From Porogramme epimiltina (Eukaryota; Basidiomycota; Agaricomycetes; Polyporales; Polyporaceae), in the NCBI GenBank assembly GCA_900155495.1, contig FTLJ01000161.1:1-64000 (forward strand): a DNA stretch of 64,000 nucleotides, read 5' to 3'. The number at the start of each line of letters is the position of its first letter. Position 1 is the stretch's first letter. The position numbers and the translations under genes are program-made. Of the stretch, positions 33,859 to 45,590 are shown one piece after another. The notes beneath the pieces are model-generated. The model had not been told where the DNA came from. It searched no databases and saw only the letters and a program-made list of their open reading frames with translations.

Positions 33859-35410
33859 TCACCGACACCCCCACGCCGCCCTCGACCCGTCCTCCTTCCG
33901 CTTGTCCATCTCGCCCCCGACGCCCTCCCCACGCGACCGGCCCAGGAGATCCCAGACGGCCTGCGCCTGCGCGCGCTCGCCGCCGTCCATCATCATCGAC
34001 ACCGTGCTGAAGCGCGGCACCCGCGGCAGGCTCACCATGTACGCGCGCACGACCGTAGCCCTCTCCGCGTCTTCCGGCGCAGCAGCGAGTGCCTCGCGCA
34101 GCGCGTGCACGATCGCCGCCAAGATGGACGCGTCGAGCGACGTCTTGAACAGCACGGGTAGGCGCGAAGCCGGGATTTGCTGCGGGACGCGTCGTCACCA
34201 CCACCGACCAAGACGCACGTGTATTCGAGCGCGACTGGCACTCACCCGAAGCACGTCCCAGCGTTCCTCCTGGGTCTGCAGCGTTCCCCATATCCTCATG
34301 AACGCGACCAGCGTCTGTGGGGGCTCCCGTTTAGGCGTGCTCTGCTGCTCGTTCGCCGAGGGTGCGTAGAATAGAGTCGTCTGTCCGCCCGCCCTGAAGA
34401 TGCCTCCCCGGGGCTTGGATTCCTCCCGCGCAGCCTTCGCCTCCCGGAAGGTTTGCGGTGGGGGTTTTGGCGCATTGGTCTTTCCGGAGGTCGAGGCAGG
34501 CGTAGACTGTGTCCCAGATGCTGATGGAGACGGGCTCGCAGTCTGAGTGCCTGGTCCGCTCAGCGGGCGCGAAGACACGGGCGTCATCAGATCTGACTTT
34601 GCGTCCGAGCGTGACGGTGCATTGGACGAAGAGCTCGCGGAGGCCGGGGGATCAGGTTCGACGATTGTGATAGGGACGCGCCGTCGCCTCGGCGGGGTGC
34701 TGCTGGTGTGGGGAAGGGGTGTAGACGTAACATCGATCGGCTTTCTCTTTGTATTCAGGGAGGATGAGACGGAAGTCAATCCTTAAGGGAAAGGTGCACT
34801 TACGGGCTTCTGTGAGGACGGCGCGGCCTTTAGCGCATCCTGTACCTTTTTCAGCTCCTGCTTCGCGGCCTCGTTCGCGGGATCGAGCTTCAGGGCCTGT
34901 TGGAAGTCTGCTCTCTACGTCAACGACCCAGATCGTAAGAGGCAGCGGACGGAACCACCAACATACCAGACTGCGCGAGCTCCAGCTTCTGCAATGCAAT
35001 CCGGGCCTGTCCCCGCCTGAATAGCCCCTTCACGTTCTTCGCGTCCAGTTTGAGCACCGCGTCGCAATCCCGCTCCGCATCTTCGTTTCTGCAGAGCCCA
35101 AGACGGCGATGAGGACGAGTGGCCCGAGCGGATGAAAGCGGAGGACGCTCACGCACTTACTTGCCTAGCTTCAAGTACGCCGCGGCGCGGTTGAGCGGGA
35201 ACGTCGCGTTCGTCGGGTAGGCAATGAACGCCGCCGTATAGTGGCCGATGGCTGTGGGGAAGTCGCCCGCCTTGAACGCAGCGTTCCCCTACGAACCGGA
35301 GGCGGCGGGGAGCAGACCAGAGGAGAAAACATCCGGTTCAGCGAAAGAAACGCGCCAGGTTCGGCGGTGAGACGCACTTTGTCCTTTTCCTTTTGCGCAA
35401 CGGCGGCCAT
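33859..35410 (-). CDS. RPAP3: RPAP3-type TPR co-chaperone (R2TP complex)
   Basis: HSP90/HSP70 adaptor of the R2TP complex, which assembles RNA polymerases, snoRNPs and PIKK kinases. It starts MAAVAQKEKDK at 35410. Three TPR repeats follow over four short exons: KGNAAFKAGDFPTAIGHYTA, NATFPLNRAAAYLKLGK then DAERDCDAVLKLDAKNVKG, and LFRRGQARIALQKLELAQ then DFQQALKLDPANEAAK. After a Ser/Pro-rich linker of about 130 residues, the C-terminal RPAP3_C domain reads PPQTLVAFMRIWGTLQTQEE, RWDVLRQIPASRLPVLFKTS and LDASILAAIVHAL, ending at 33859. Yeast Tah1 has only the TPR part, whereas this protein has the animal-like architecture with the C-terminal domain that binds the AAA+ ATPases. Both parts are clearly visible. 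Confidence 0.9.
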
Positions 35411-36202
35411 CTAGTCTATTGCTTCACCGTGCCTGAGGCCTGAGGTGCTGGGAGCTCTGGGGTGCCACGGCCAAGACGCAGACGAGGAGAAAGAGGGGAG
35501 AGGAGAAAGAGGGGAGATGCGATCCGAATATTTCGGAGCCGGGGCGGAGAGGCTGCCGCCGCGCGGTCGCGCACGCGACACGCACGCGTCCGGGCGGTCC
35601 GACCCACCGGAGACTTGTAGGCGTCTGGAGGGACACAACCTCCACAATCAGAAGGCACCCCTCGAAGTTCTGTTGCGGCCCACGAGGATCGCGAACTTGA
35701 AATGCGGAGGCACGAGGTAGCATGTATTGCAGATTATACTAGCTATATCTAGGGCTGTGTACGCGGGCGACGACGATGAGGGGGAAAATCGAGGTAGTGA
35801 ACGGGCGGGGTAAATGCTAGCGCTGCTGGGATACTTACTAAACGACGTGCGAGGTATGGTAGGTGTACGGCGGTATATCGGCGGCGACGGCGACGGCGGC
35901 GGCACTGGTATGCGCGGGTGAAAAGGTATTAACTATGTGACAGTCCGAACGGCGACAATATCCAACGGAAGAAAGGAGCGAAGTGATTATAGGGGAATGC
36001 TGCAGAGCGCGACGTGCGAGACGAGATGCGTTAGACTGGATGCGTATGGTAGTAGTGTATAGTGGATGAAGATGATATGGGGTGAGATGAGAGCAAGGTG
36101 GTGAGTAGATCCGAACGCGAGCGACGAGATGCGAGAGAACTAGATGATGCAAAAGTGACCGGTGTAGTGTATGCGGGAACAGAAGCCAGTAGAAAAGAAG
36201 CC
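35411..36202. other. Intergenic region RPAP3 promoter / PUF 3' end
   Basis: The RPAP3-proximal half contains CG-rich boxes with ACGCGAC at 35573-35579 and ACGCGT just downstream. The distal half (35720-36150) is lower in GC and is probably the 3' UTR of the PUF gene. I see no supported ORF. Confidence 0.5.
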
Positions 36203-39200
36203 TTAGACAGAAGCAGCTTCTGCGGCGCTCTCAGCAGGCGCACTCTCGGCCGCTGCGGCGGGCGCCGACGAGAACCTCTCGAGGAGGCGCTCAACTAGAA
36301 CGATGGTTAGGACAAATTAGGTACATTGTTCCGGCGAAGCACTCACTCGCAGAGAGGTGCTTGCTGTAGGCACTAGAGTACCTCCGCATGTTGACCAGGT
36401 GCGGCCGGACCTTGCTGATCAATTGCTCCTTCTGGTCGCCCTCGGCCACGGTCAGTGCCCTCTGAAGGACGTAGTCTGGACCAGGTTCGTGAGAACAAAA
36501 GCAATACAATTTGAAGCGGCTACTCACTCCCGAAGGAATCCTTCATGAGGCCCATGATCGGACTGAGACCGTCCTGCTTGGGAGTCATGATCTCGTCGAT
36601 AAGCTGTCGACGACTGTCCGCATCCGCAGTGACCAACGCCTTCTCGCACACGTTCGACGCGAACTTGTGCTTGGCCATGTTGTTCATCTGGCCGGTCAGC
36701 TTCTGGATGATCATCGCGCGATCCTGCGGCTTCCCGTGCTCGAGAACGAACTGCACGACGTAGTTCTACAAGGGGAGTTAGCACGGTGGCTCCTCTCAAA
36801 TTTTACGCCGCACACTTACCCCGAACTGATCGATCATCAGGTTCGAAACGTACTTGTGGAGCTCGTCCAACAAAGGACGCGTCTGCTCCTCCGGCAGGTA
36901 CTCGAAGCACCGCTGAAGGACTCGGCATCCGTAGGGGTGTGTCGAGAGCTCATAGACGCTCCCGCGGAAAGATGACACGAACCCAAGACGCTCGGGGACC
37001 ACATGCTCGATGATCTTTTGAATGACCTGAGATAACCCAATCAGTGTAGCCCTCACAACACCGGCGAGAAGTTCACTCACATGGTTACCGTTCGCATCCT
37101 TGACACACCGTAGGACACTCGGGCTAAGCTCCTGGACGAACATCGCCTGCTGGTCCGGGTTCGTGTACTCGATCGCCTGTAGCGCCGCGAGGTTAACACA
37201 TGTCCCCGGATAGGCGCTGTCCGATAACCACGCACCTTTTGAACGACTCGGCAGCCGTACATCTGAAGTGACAGGCCGAGCACCTGTCCCTCCATCGTGC
37301 TCACCAGGCGCGCCTTCTGGGCGGCCGTGCCATACTCGAACATCTTCTGCACCACCTGTGGATCGCCGCGAGCGGTTAGCGCGGCTCAGCGCCTGACGTC
37401 AAGCCAGGCCAGGGGGAAGTAGACGCACGTAGTTACCAAAGACGTCCTGCATCAGCTGGATGGCGTACTGCGGCACGATCTCGTCGAACACAATCTCCAT
37501 CTCCTCGCTCGTGGCGGCCTCGAGCTTCTGCTGGATGAAGCGCGACCCGTGCTGATCCCCGCTGAACTCGACAATATACCCAAAAATGTCCTAGAGCGTG
37601 CCCTGTGCGTCAGCCCCGAAAGACGTGCGTCGAGAAGCGCGACAAGGTTACGTCCCGCCACGGCTGCACTCACCCGAAGCTCCCACTTCCGAGACTTGTT
37701 GGCGCGGAACTCGTCCAGCTGCGCGCTTCGCACCGCCCCGTCCCCGCGCCGCCCGTGGCGGCCACCGTGCCCGAAACCTGGGCTGTTGGGCCCAGCGTGC
37801 GGGAACACGGCCCCGCGCGGCAGCTGCGGGCTGAAGTCCACGGCGGGGCCGTACGGTGTTGAGTGCGGCGACGGCGACGAGCGCATGTTAGCGTACAACA
37901 TATTCTGCGGAGTGTCTGCGTCGGGATCAGCACTCTAAAAATTATGTCACAGAACACGTACCTGATCACGACGCTTATCAGGCCCTCCGGCCAACGGATG
38001 AGGAGTGAGCATAGGCGAGTGTGAGGGAGGCGCATGGTAGACGAGGGCTTGTGTCGGGTAGTAGTACTGGGAGCCCATCGCCCGTGGGGAGCCAACATAG
38101 TCGTAGAATTGCTGGGCGTGGAGGTCAGTCATGGCATGGGGGTGCAATGTCTGGGGGCCCAACCCAGGATATACACTAGGCGCAGCGGAGGCGGGGGTGA
38201 GTGCGGGGGAGGAGCCGTAGAGGGAGGGGTCCGGGGTTGTGCGGAACGCGTCGTACGAGTACGAAGGACCGGGGTAGTAAGCGTACTCGGTCTGAGGATA
38301 CGCGCCGTACGGCCCCCTGTGCGGCTGCTGAGGACCGCGGACAGCGAGCCCAGGCGTGGACTGAGGCACCATGCCGGAAGGCTGTGAGCCCTGCCGGAAC
38401 GCCGGGCTCTGCTGTTGCGACACGCCATACTCGTCCTCGACCGCCATGCCACGGAGCGCAACAGACAGCTCGGTGTCCACCAACGAAGAGGAGGACTGCA
38501 GCGAGTCGTAGTTCCCGACGGGGCTGCCGTTTTGACCTGGGCCGGATCAATTGAGTCATTAGCGCACATCAGAGGCGTCAACACGAAACTTACCGAGGAC
38601 AGCGTTATAGGGCTGCGAGGAGATCTGTCCCTGCTTGGACACGCCCGTTGCCTGTGAAGGCAACCCTCCAGACTGGGCGGAGACCTGCCGTTGTCTCATC
38701 TAAAGCGAGGGAGAATGGAATATAGCTCAGCAACCGGAAGCCACAGAAGAAGCTCGGTGGGCATATGCACTGCCCCACGCACCAAGCTGGGTAGTTCCTT
38801 CTGTTGCGACTCGGAAACGTCCTCCCAGGTGCCGCTGACAGAGCGCGAGCCCCATGGCTCGTTCAGGTGAGACATGGACGAGTCAGGAATGCTGGTGGCA
38901 GAGGAACCGGATGGGTGTCTTGACGAGTTGCCGCCCCACACCTGTGCAGGCGTCAGGACATGGGGCGCTCGCGTTCGAAACATAGCGGTCACGCACCTGC
39001 CAACCTGCGTTCAAGGACTTGAGGCCGTTTGAGGGAGCCATAGCGACACCGAACATGTTTGCGGAATTCTTCCTGTGAGGATTAATCTGCACGCGGCGTG
39101 AGACCCTGGCGCACGTGGAACGGAATGTGGAGGACGCACGGGGTTTGGGGAACCTGACGGAGAGTGGCCTCTGGACTGGGAAGAAGAGCCGGATGGTTTA

Positions 39201-39229
39201 CGAGAAGTTTCGTGATTAGTAGTCGACAT
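36203..39229 (-). CDS. Pumilio/PUF-family RNA-binding translational regulator (Puf3-like)
   Basis: Cytoplasmic repressor that binds 3' UTRs. The N-terminal half (from [17 protein letters not shown] at 39229) is disordered and rich in Ser, Pro, Tyr and Gln. The C-terminal half contains all eight PUF repeats. Their base-contacting cores read SRFIQ, NYVVQ, CRVVQ, NHVIQ, CRVLQ, NYVVQ, SNVCE and NYVLQ for repeats 1 to 8. The last is restored only by splicing across 36535-36494, where GGG A joins AC TAC. By the known PUF code these residues select U-G-U-A-(U/N)-A-U-A. The C terminus has [17 protein letters not shown] and ends at 36203. About ten exons. The set matches human PUM and yeast Puf3 rather than Puf4/5 (no spacer-altering changes seen). 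Targets are inferred only. Confidence 0.93.
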
Positions 39230-40630
39230 AGCAGTCGCAATCCTGGGGAGGAGAGGTTTATATGGGCGGAAGGGAGGGCGAAGCGGTGACTCACATACGA
39301 AAGGCTACAATATACGGCGGGCACGCGGAGTCCAAGACGCGTTTGTTATAAGGCTGGAGAGAAGGCAATCAGCAAAGGGGGCCCGAAAGCGAGGCGAACG
39401 GGGCAAAGCGACGGGAGGGATGTGGCGGGCGGGCGGGCGGCGCGTGTCCGGAGAAAGGAAGGAGACGCGTTGGACGCGTTCGATCGAAGGCGTGCGACGT
39501 CACAGGACCGTGTGGGGGGAACGTGGGACTCACAGGTATGGTACGGGGCGGACGGAGGGCGGCGAGGAGGGGGGAGAGAGGCCCTGGGGGACGGCAGGAG
39601 GACCTCTGGGTGGGGAGGACACTGACCTCGTGGAGGGGAGGTGAGCGCGAGGGCGGCAGCTCTCGACGCGCCGCAAAATGGGCAAAATAGGAAAATATAA
39701 TAATGGGGGCCTTATTTGATTCCGCTGAAACCGGGCGGGCGGATTGGACGGGGCGTCGGCCCAGATGACACGTGTAACGCCCTCCGCAACTCGCCGCCCG
39801 CCTCCCAGCGACCTCGCGTGCCCGATCCGGCAGCTTACCTCACCTCCCCGCTCGCCTGCCGCGGCCCAGTTGCCATGTCGGGCATCACCGCCGCACCCCT
39901 ACGGCCCACCGCCGCCCCATCACGCCCCCAGACGCCCGCCTACCCGACCCTGAGCGGACCAGCCCCGCCAGAGCCTGCCGCTGCCGCTGCCGCCGCCCAG
40001 CCACAATCCCACACCCGCCCTCCGCGAGCACCCGCCAGCCCCAGCCAGCCCGTCTGTCGTCACCGCGGCTCCTCACCGCCTCTCCCCTCACCCGGCCCCC
40101 CGCGTGCTCCCCCCGACGCTCGCCACGCCCGCCCTTACGTTCTCGCCAGCACCATCACCTCGCCACCCGTTCCGCGTCCCATCCGCCACCCGCCACCACC
40201 ACCCGTCGGTCCGCTAAAGTCCACCACTCATGATCGGCCCCAACTCCGCGTTCACGCACCCCCCCCCCGTCCCCCGGCTGCGCGCGCACCCGCTTCGCGG
40301 AACCTTTCACCCCGCCAACGCGTCATCAGCCCGCCTCGCACGCCGTCACGGCCCGACAGGGTCCGACAGCCCACTCGTCATCGGCTGCGCCAGCGGCGCC
40401 GAGCTCGACGGCCCTTGAAATTTTTGCCGCGCCTTGTCTTGGGGTCGGCCGAGCGGGCGCGCCCCACCGTCAACAAACGTGAAGGTCAGTGAATGGCGAG
40501 CACTTTGCGGCTCTCTGTATTACGGACGAAAGAATAGTCGAGTAGATGCGGTTTATAACATACAACCAGTGCGAACGTAGGACGGCTAGGCGTAAAGTCG
40601 TGTGCGGGGCGGGCGCGTGAAGGACGTCGT
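39230..40630. other. 1.4-kb intergenic region with strong C skew (PUF promoter / kinesin-1 3' flank)
   Basis: The 39740-40440 part is very rich in C on the plus strand, with runs such as nine C at about 40259-40267. A plus-strand frame of 258 codons is open at 39716-40492, translating to Pro/Ala/Arg-rich sequence with no family resemblance. The stretch at 39400-39660 is G-rich on the same strand. I regard the region as promoter or 5' UTR of the PUF gene and not as coding. Confidence 0.5.
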
Positions 40631-43600
40631 CTATCGAGAGTTGAAGTTGAACCAGGATTGCCGCTTGGCTGTAAAGCGGTGATGTCAGTCTCCGTGGACC
40701 GAACACTGTCAGGGAGAATGGAGCTAGACACGTACCGGCGCTGCATTCGTGACAAAAAGGACGCGATGAATGGCGAATGAGCGCACAATGGAAAACGATG
40801 TGAACACGCCGAACACGCACCCCTCCTCGTTCTGCACCCTCGCCAAAGGGTTCGCCATACTTGGAGACGCCGGGCCCGCACCGGTAGTCGCTGCCGCGGC
40901 GCTCCCACCTCCGCCCCGGAGGGGCTTCGCGATCCGGCCAAAGCTTAATGGCGAACCGGATGCCGCCTTCTGGGCTGGATGGCGGGGCGGAAAATGTGTC
41001 AGTCCACATTCGGAGACGGAGAAAGACGGAAGGCAATTAATGACAACTCGCCTCGTGCCTGGTCCAGGCGCTCCTTGACGGCTTGCAGCTGCGCCTCGAA
41101 CTTCTGGTTCTGCATGGCCAACCTCCGGTCGGCGTCTTGGAGCAGGGCTTCCAGGTTCTGGATGCGCTCGTTCCGCGCGAGCAGCTTGCGCTCCGCAATG
41201 CCGGCCTCCTTCTTGAGCGCCGAGTTCTGGTCGACCAGCTGGAAACAAATCCGGGACCGGCGGATCAGCGAATTTTGCCTAGCGAAATGAAGGCATTCAG
41301 TCGGCACAACGCACCTGCTTCTGAACGACGGTGAGCTGCTCAAGATTGCGTTCCAAGAACGCCATCTTCTTCTGCTGGGCCTTGCTGTTCGAGTTCCGGA
41401 TGACATTGTTGTACTGCTCCTTGATCTCGTCCAGCTGGATCTCGAGCTCGACCACCTGCACGAATCGTGAGTCCCCGTGGCTTCTAATACTTCCGCAACA
41501 GGCGAAGTCTATTACCTTCTCGCAGCGGTTCTGAAGATCGCGCATGAGCGACTTCTTGACGCCGTCGAACTCGGCAAGCTGGACGCTAATCGCCTTGCGC
41601 GTGCGCTCCAAGTCCTGCGCGCTCTCGGCAAGGTTCTTGCCTCCCTCAATGCCTGCCGACGTCACGGCGAAGGCACGCTGTGTGAGCGAGGTCAATGTAT
41701 CATCAGCTCAACAAACATGCCGAAGCAGCGAGGGCGGCGTGCGTGTCTTACCTTGAGCTCCTCATTGACGCTCTTCAACGAATCAATCGTGGCGTTGAGA
41801 GTACGAATCTCGTTGCCCTTGATCTCCACCTGTTGCTTGAGGTCCTGGACCTCGCTGGTGTGGGCGTCGCGTTTCGCAGCGTACTGCGCCTCGAGCTTGT
41901 TCTACACAAGGTTCAGCGCTCAGCGTTCGCGTATCAGCGCGCGGGATCGGTGATTGATTACCTTCAGCTCCGCCATGGACTCAGCGATGTCGACGTTGCT
42001 GACTTCCTCGTCATGAATGGTCTTCTCTGCATACGGAAAGAGTGCAACGTAAGAGCACAGCACGGACTTAGAGTGGCATCAGACGCACCGAGGAGCTCCT
42101 CGTACTCGGTCTCGAGCGAGGAGATGCGTGCCTCGAGCTCGTCGCGGCGACGCTGGTGCATCTCGTTCTCCTCCTGCACCTGCCTGAGGCGGTCGACGGT
42201 CTCACGAATGAGCGTCTGGGTATCGGCCATGCGGCGGCGGATAGACACGACATCGTCGTGTGTGAGGGTGGAGACGCCCTCGTCGGAGTCGATGGCGTCG
42301 AGCTTGGCCAGGATCTGGCGGAGCTGCTCGTCCTTCTCGGAGAACGTACCTTGCTATATATGGAATAGAGGTGTCGGACGTCGCCCCCACGGAATTTCTA
42401 GAAGTCCGCCACTTACCGCATCGAACTTGGCCATCATAAGCGCCATCTTCTCCTGCTTGCGCTTCTCCTTGTCCTCCGCCGACGCATCCTTCTGCGCCAC
42501 CCTGAGGTCTGCGATCGTCTTCTTGAGCTCGTCCAGCTCGCCCTTGGCGTCCTGGTTCTGCTCCTTCAGGATGTCGATCGTGATGAGGCTCTCCTTGTTG
42601 TCGTAGTTGAGCCGCTCGACCTGCAGGCGAAGCTCGTTCAGCTGGCCCGACATCGACTTGTTCTCCATAGACAGCGACGTCTCCTGCTCCTTGAGGAAAG
42701 TGAGTTCCTCCTTGAGCTCTGACACCAACTTGTCCGCGGCCTTGAGAGCAGACTCGCGCTCCCCGAGCTGGTCGCTGAGCTCGTTCTCGCGCTTGAGGAA
42801 CTCCTCCCGCTCGTCCTTGTCCAGGCCGATGACGGTGGGGGTCTGCGGCCGACTGTCCAGATCGCTCCGTAGATCTTGGATGAGAGGGTTGACGGGCGTC
42901 TGGCTACGAGTAGCAGAGGGTGTCGGGGAGGCGGTTGGCTTCTTCGGTGCCGCGGAGGCAGGAGCACCAGCCTTCTCTGATGAAGCCCAGTCTGCTTGCT
43001 CGACATGGCCACCAGCACGCCAGATAGCGAGTTCGGCTTCCAGAGCAGCGATGTACTTCTGGTATGACGAGTTCGCAGCGTTCGCCTTGGAAAGGAGAGC
43101 CTTGAGCTCGAGTGGAGAGAGCTCGGCGTTGACACGCGCGGTGTTCTTGATAGACTTCGCGCGGATACCGAAACGCAGTGTTGAAAGCGTTTCGGAGTCG
43201 TTGTAAGACGAGGGAGAGCAGTTGATGATAAGAGTTGTTCGGGAGTTACCACCGAGCGACTCTTGTAGGATACGAGTAAGTTTGGAGTCACGGTAAGGAA
43301 TGTGCTTGGCCTGCAAGAAACATATCGTAAGGTGGGGCACAAACAAGTATCGGGAGAGTACCCACTTTGCTGTCAGTGAGCGCATTAATAACCATGCCAA
43401 GTGCCGACAGAGACTTGTTGATCTTCTTGGCCTCCTCCAGTGTCTGGCCGGATGCTCCGGTCTTACCAACCTTCTCGGAACCAGCAAGATCGACAAGATA
43501 CAGGTTGCCCGTTTTCTGAGCACCTGTCTCTGTGTTCCTCTGGTTGATGGTGATGAGGAAAATGGAATGTGACCGAGAACTTTCCGCGTTCATGTCTGGT

Positions 43601-44617
43601 GGGATTCAGTGGACGTCCGGGGTCCAAAGGGTCTGCCCACTTACTTGTATATGAAACTACACGAGCGGCGCCACCTTGCCGCATAATCTCATAGACTTCA
43701 CGGGCGCTGGAAACGTAGTAGTCGGACAGACCCTTCACGTAAACACCCTTCGACTTCTCCTCGTGTACTTGAAGGTTGTCATTCTGGGCTATGTATCGGT
43801 ACCCAGTTAAACACCACAGATCATGGGGATGAAGTATAGAACTCACGAGCTAGCAGGTCCCGAATACGCTCCAAATAGATTTCCATGTAAGAGACCTTCA
43901 CCAAATATTCGAGATGGGCATCGGATTCTACGATCGACTGAAAGATCTGCTCAGTTATACGGGGTATCAATCCTTTGAGTTCCGGGGAGTCTATGTCGGC
44001 ACCCTAGGCGAGGCAGTTCAGTCAGAGTAATTGGCGGGCTGTCCGCAGGACATACCATCATGGTAAATGTCTTTCCACTACCCGTCTGTCCGTATGCAAA
44101 CACCGTGCCGTTGTAACCATCCATGACATCTGTGAAGAGAAGCGTAAGTCTAATATAGACCTTGGGCCGCGGAACCATTCATTAGAATAGGCTACAGCCC
44201 GGAGATGGCTATAGAGAATAGACCGTCTTCGTAGCGGCAGGTGTTAAGAACAGTATGAGCCTAGAAATACACACCCTTTACGGTGCTACTCGGGGGTCAG
44301 TGAACGCACCATCGATCAAGAACCAATGGACTCACTCCTTGACACCATAGTCAAAGATGTCTTGCTGCTCGGTCCCCGGAGGGAATACTCGGTCAAACGT
44401 GAAGCCATCTCTCTCTGGGCCAGATCCCAGCTGTGCTGAGCGAACGTGACAAGTTTGGAGGTTCTCGTCGAAGGAGACTACGACCTCTCCACCCTCCCTC
44501 TGCTCGATAGCATTGGTCGGACGGAATCTATGCACATCATTCCCGTCGGTCCGAGAAGGCATGCATAAACAAGCCAAGGTGCACATACCGACAGACAACC
44601 TTGATATTCGTGGACAT
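40631..44617 (-). CDS. KHC: Kinesin-1 heavy chain (conventional kinesin)
   Basis: Plus-end-directed microtubule motor for vesicles, endosomes and nuclei in hyphae. It starts at 44617 with [15 protein letters not shown]. The motor domain shows P-loop GQTGSGKT, switch [13 protein letters not shown], switch [17 protein letters not shown] and [19 protein letters not shown], then the neck region ([14 protein letters not shown]). The stalk is a long coiled coil (for example [19 protein letters not shown]), with the conserved fungal segment [20 protein letters not shown]. The tail has the autoinhibitory IAK motif in [12 protein letters not shown]. The C terminus is joined through a 5-nt micro-exon (40736-40740) to [15 protein letters not shown] at 40631, which matches the basic/aromatic end of fungal kinesin-1. 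More than ten introns. No light chain is expected in fungi. Confidence 0.95.
40736..40740 (-). other. 5-nt micro-exon (CGCCG) in kinesin-1
   Basis: The exon ending NEEGG at about 40817 is in phase 2, and the terminal exon beginning CCAAGCGG at 40669 is not in frame with it directly. The five bases CGCCG lie between a good acceptor (ATGCAG) and a strong donor (GTACGT). They restore the frame, giving [18 protein letters not shown]. Confidence 0.7.
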
Positions 44618-45147
44618 GATTTGGGCTCTTTAAACTGATTGAGACGTAAGGGAAGGTGGGTCGGGTGTGGCTCGAGAGCGGGAACGGGTCGATCCCCGGG
44701 GTATGAATGGCAAACGCTGTGAACCGATGTCGTCTATAGATGCGATGGAGAGAAAGAAGGAGAGTGGCAGGAGCTAGTGACCAGGCTCTAGTCGAGATGC
44801 CTGTTGGCTCAGAGCAGGGCTGAGGGATGCTGAAAGACGTCCTGAACAGGTATTTACGGCTGTTGTCAAGCACGCGCCAGCTACGCGCACGCGTCCTCAT
44901 AAGCGCTGCGATATTCCGTTAATTGCCCAGGGACGCGCCACCACTATTGCGCGGCACATGGGCGTGAGCTTTGCACAATTGGATCCGCTCAAGGAAAAGG
45001 TGGTAGACAGGCACACGATTGAGCATTTCAAGCGTTATAGAATACACGGACATTTGTTATACAAGGGAAACAAATTCTAGGAGAGGTCCAAGGGGTGCAC
45101 AAGAAGCTTGTAGGACTGCGGCGTACTGGAATGGATAACAGATGCTG
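44618..45147. other. Intergenic region kinesin-1 promoter / ELF1 3' end
   Basis: Tandem minus-strand genes. It holds the kinesin-1 promoter and the ELF1 3' UTR. I see no further gene; the frame at 44478-44900 is a chance extension of the kinesin-1 second exon. Confidence 0.5.
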
Positions 45148-45590
45148 CTACTCATCATCGCTGCCAACGGAGGGCGCACGGGCTGGTCTGCTGGAGGATG
45201 CTACCGGTCTGCGAGTAGAAGATGCCTCCTTCTCTGCGGCATCTGCAGCATCAATCCACTCCGAGTAAATGTCGATAGGCTCAGTCAAGTCTAAAAGTCG
45301 CAGTTCAAGAGGGGTAGATGTGGGAAGGTAAAAAGATGCGTACGATTGGCTTTACTCTGATACCTCTGATCACATACTTTGCACAGCAACTGAGCTATCC
45401 CTTCCTTCCTGTTGATGCGTACGGACACAGATTTGTCGTGGTGGCAGAACAAACAAGTAAAGGCCGTGTCTGATGTCCACGTCCATGTGAGCGTACGGAC
45501 ATGCAAGCTAGTCCCGACCGAGAACTCACCCAATGGATCCTTCCTGCGTGGGCCGGTGGGCTTGCGCGAAGACTTCTTGCGTTTACCCAT
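45148..45590 (-). CDS. ELF1: Transcription elongation factor ELF1 (zinc ribbon)
   Basis: Small nuclear factor that travels with RNA polymerase II on chromatin. It starts MGKRKKSSRKPTGPRRKDPL at 45590, the basic N-tail typical of Elf1. A 73-nt intron (GTGAGT donor, CAG acceptor) follows and joins to DTAFTCLFCHHDKSVSVRI. The zinc ligands are C-x2-C (CLFC) and C-x2-C (CKVC), separated by about 20 residues. After QRYQSKANR another intron leads to LTEPIDIYSEWIDAADAAEK, the conserved end of the core, then a Ser/Ala-rich tail ending VGSDDE at 45148. The acidic C-tail matches fungal relatives. It is divergent from kinesin-5 across 199 bp. Confidence 0.94.

Noticed and set aside
36480..36545. Apparent non-canonical PUF repeat 8 (DYVLQ)
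   Set aside because: The Asp comes from reading into the intron; splicing at GGGA|ACTAC gives the canonical NYVLQ.
39716..40492. Plus-strand 258-codon Pro-rich frame as a gene
   Set aside because: No conserved motif and a strongly C-skewed base composition; kept only as an observation on composition.
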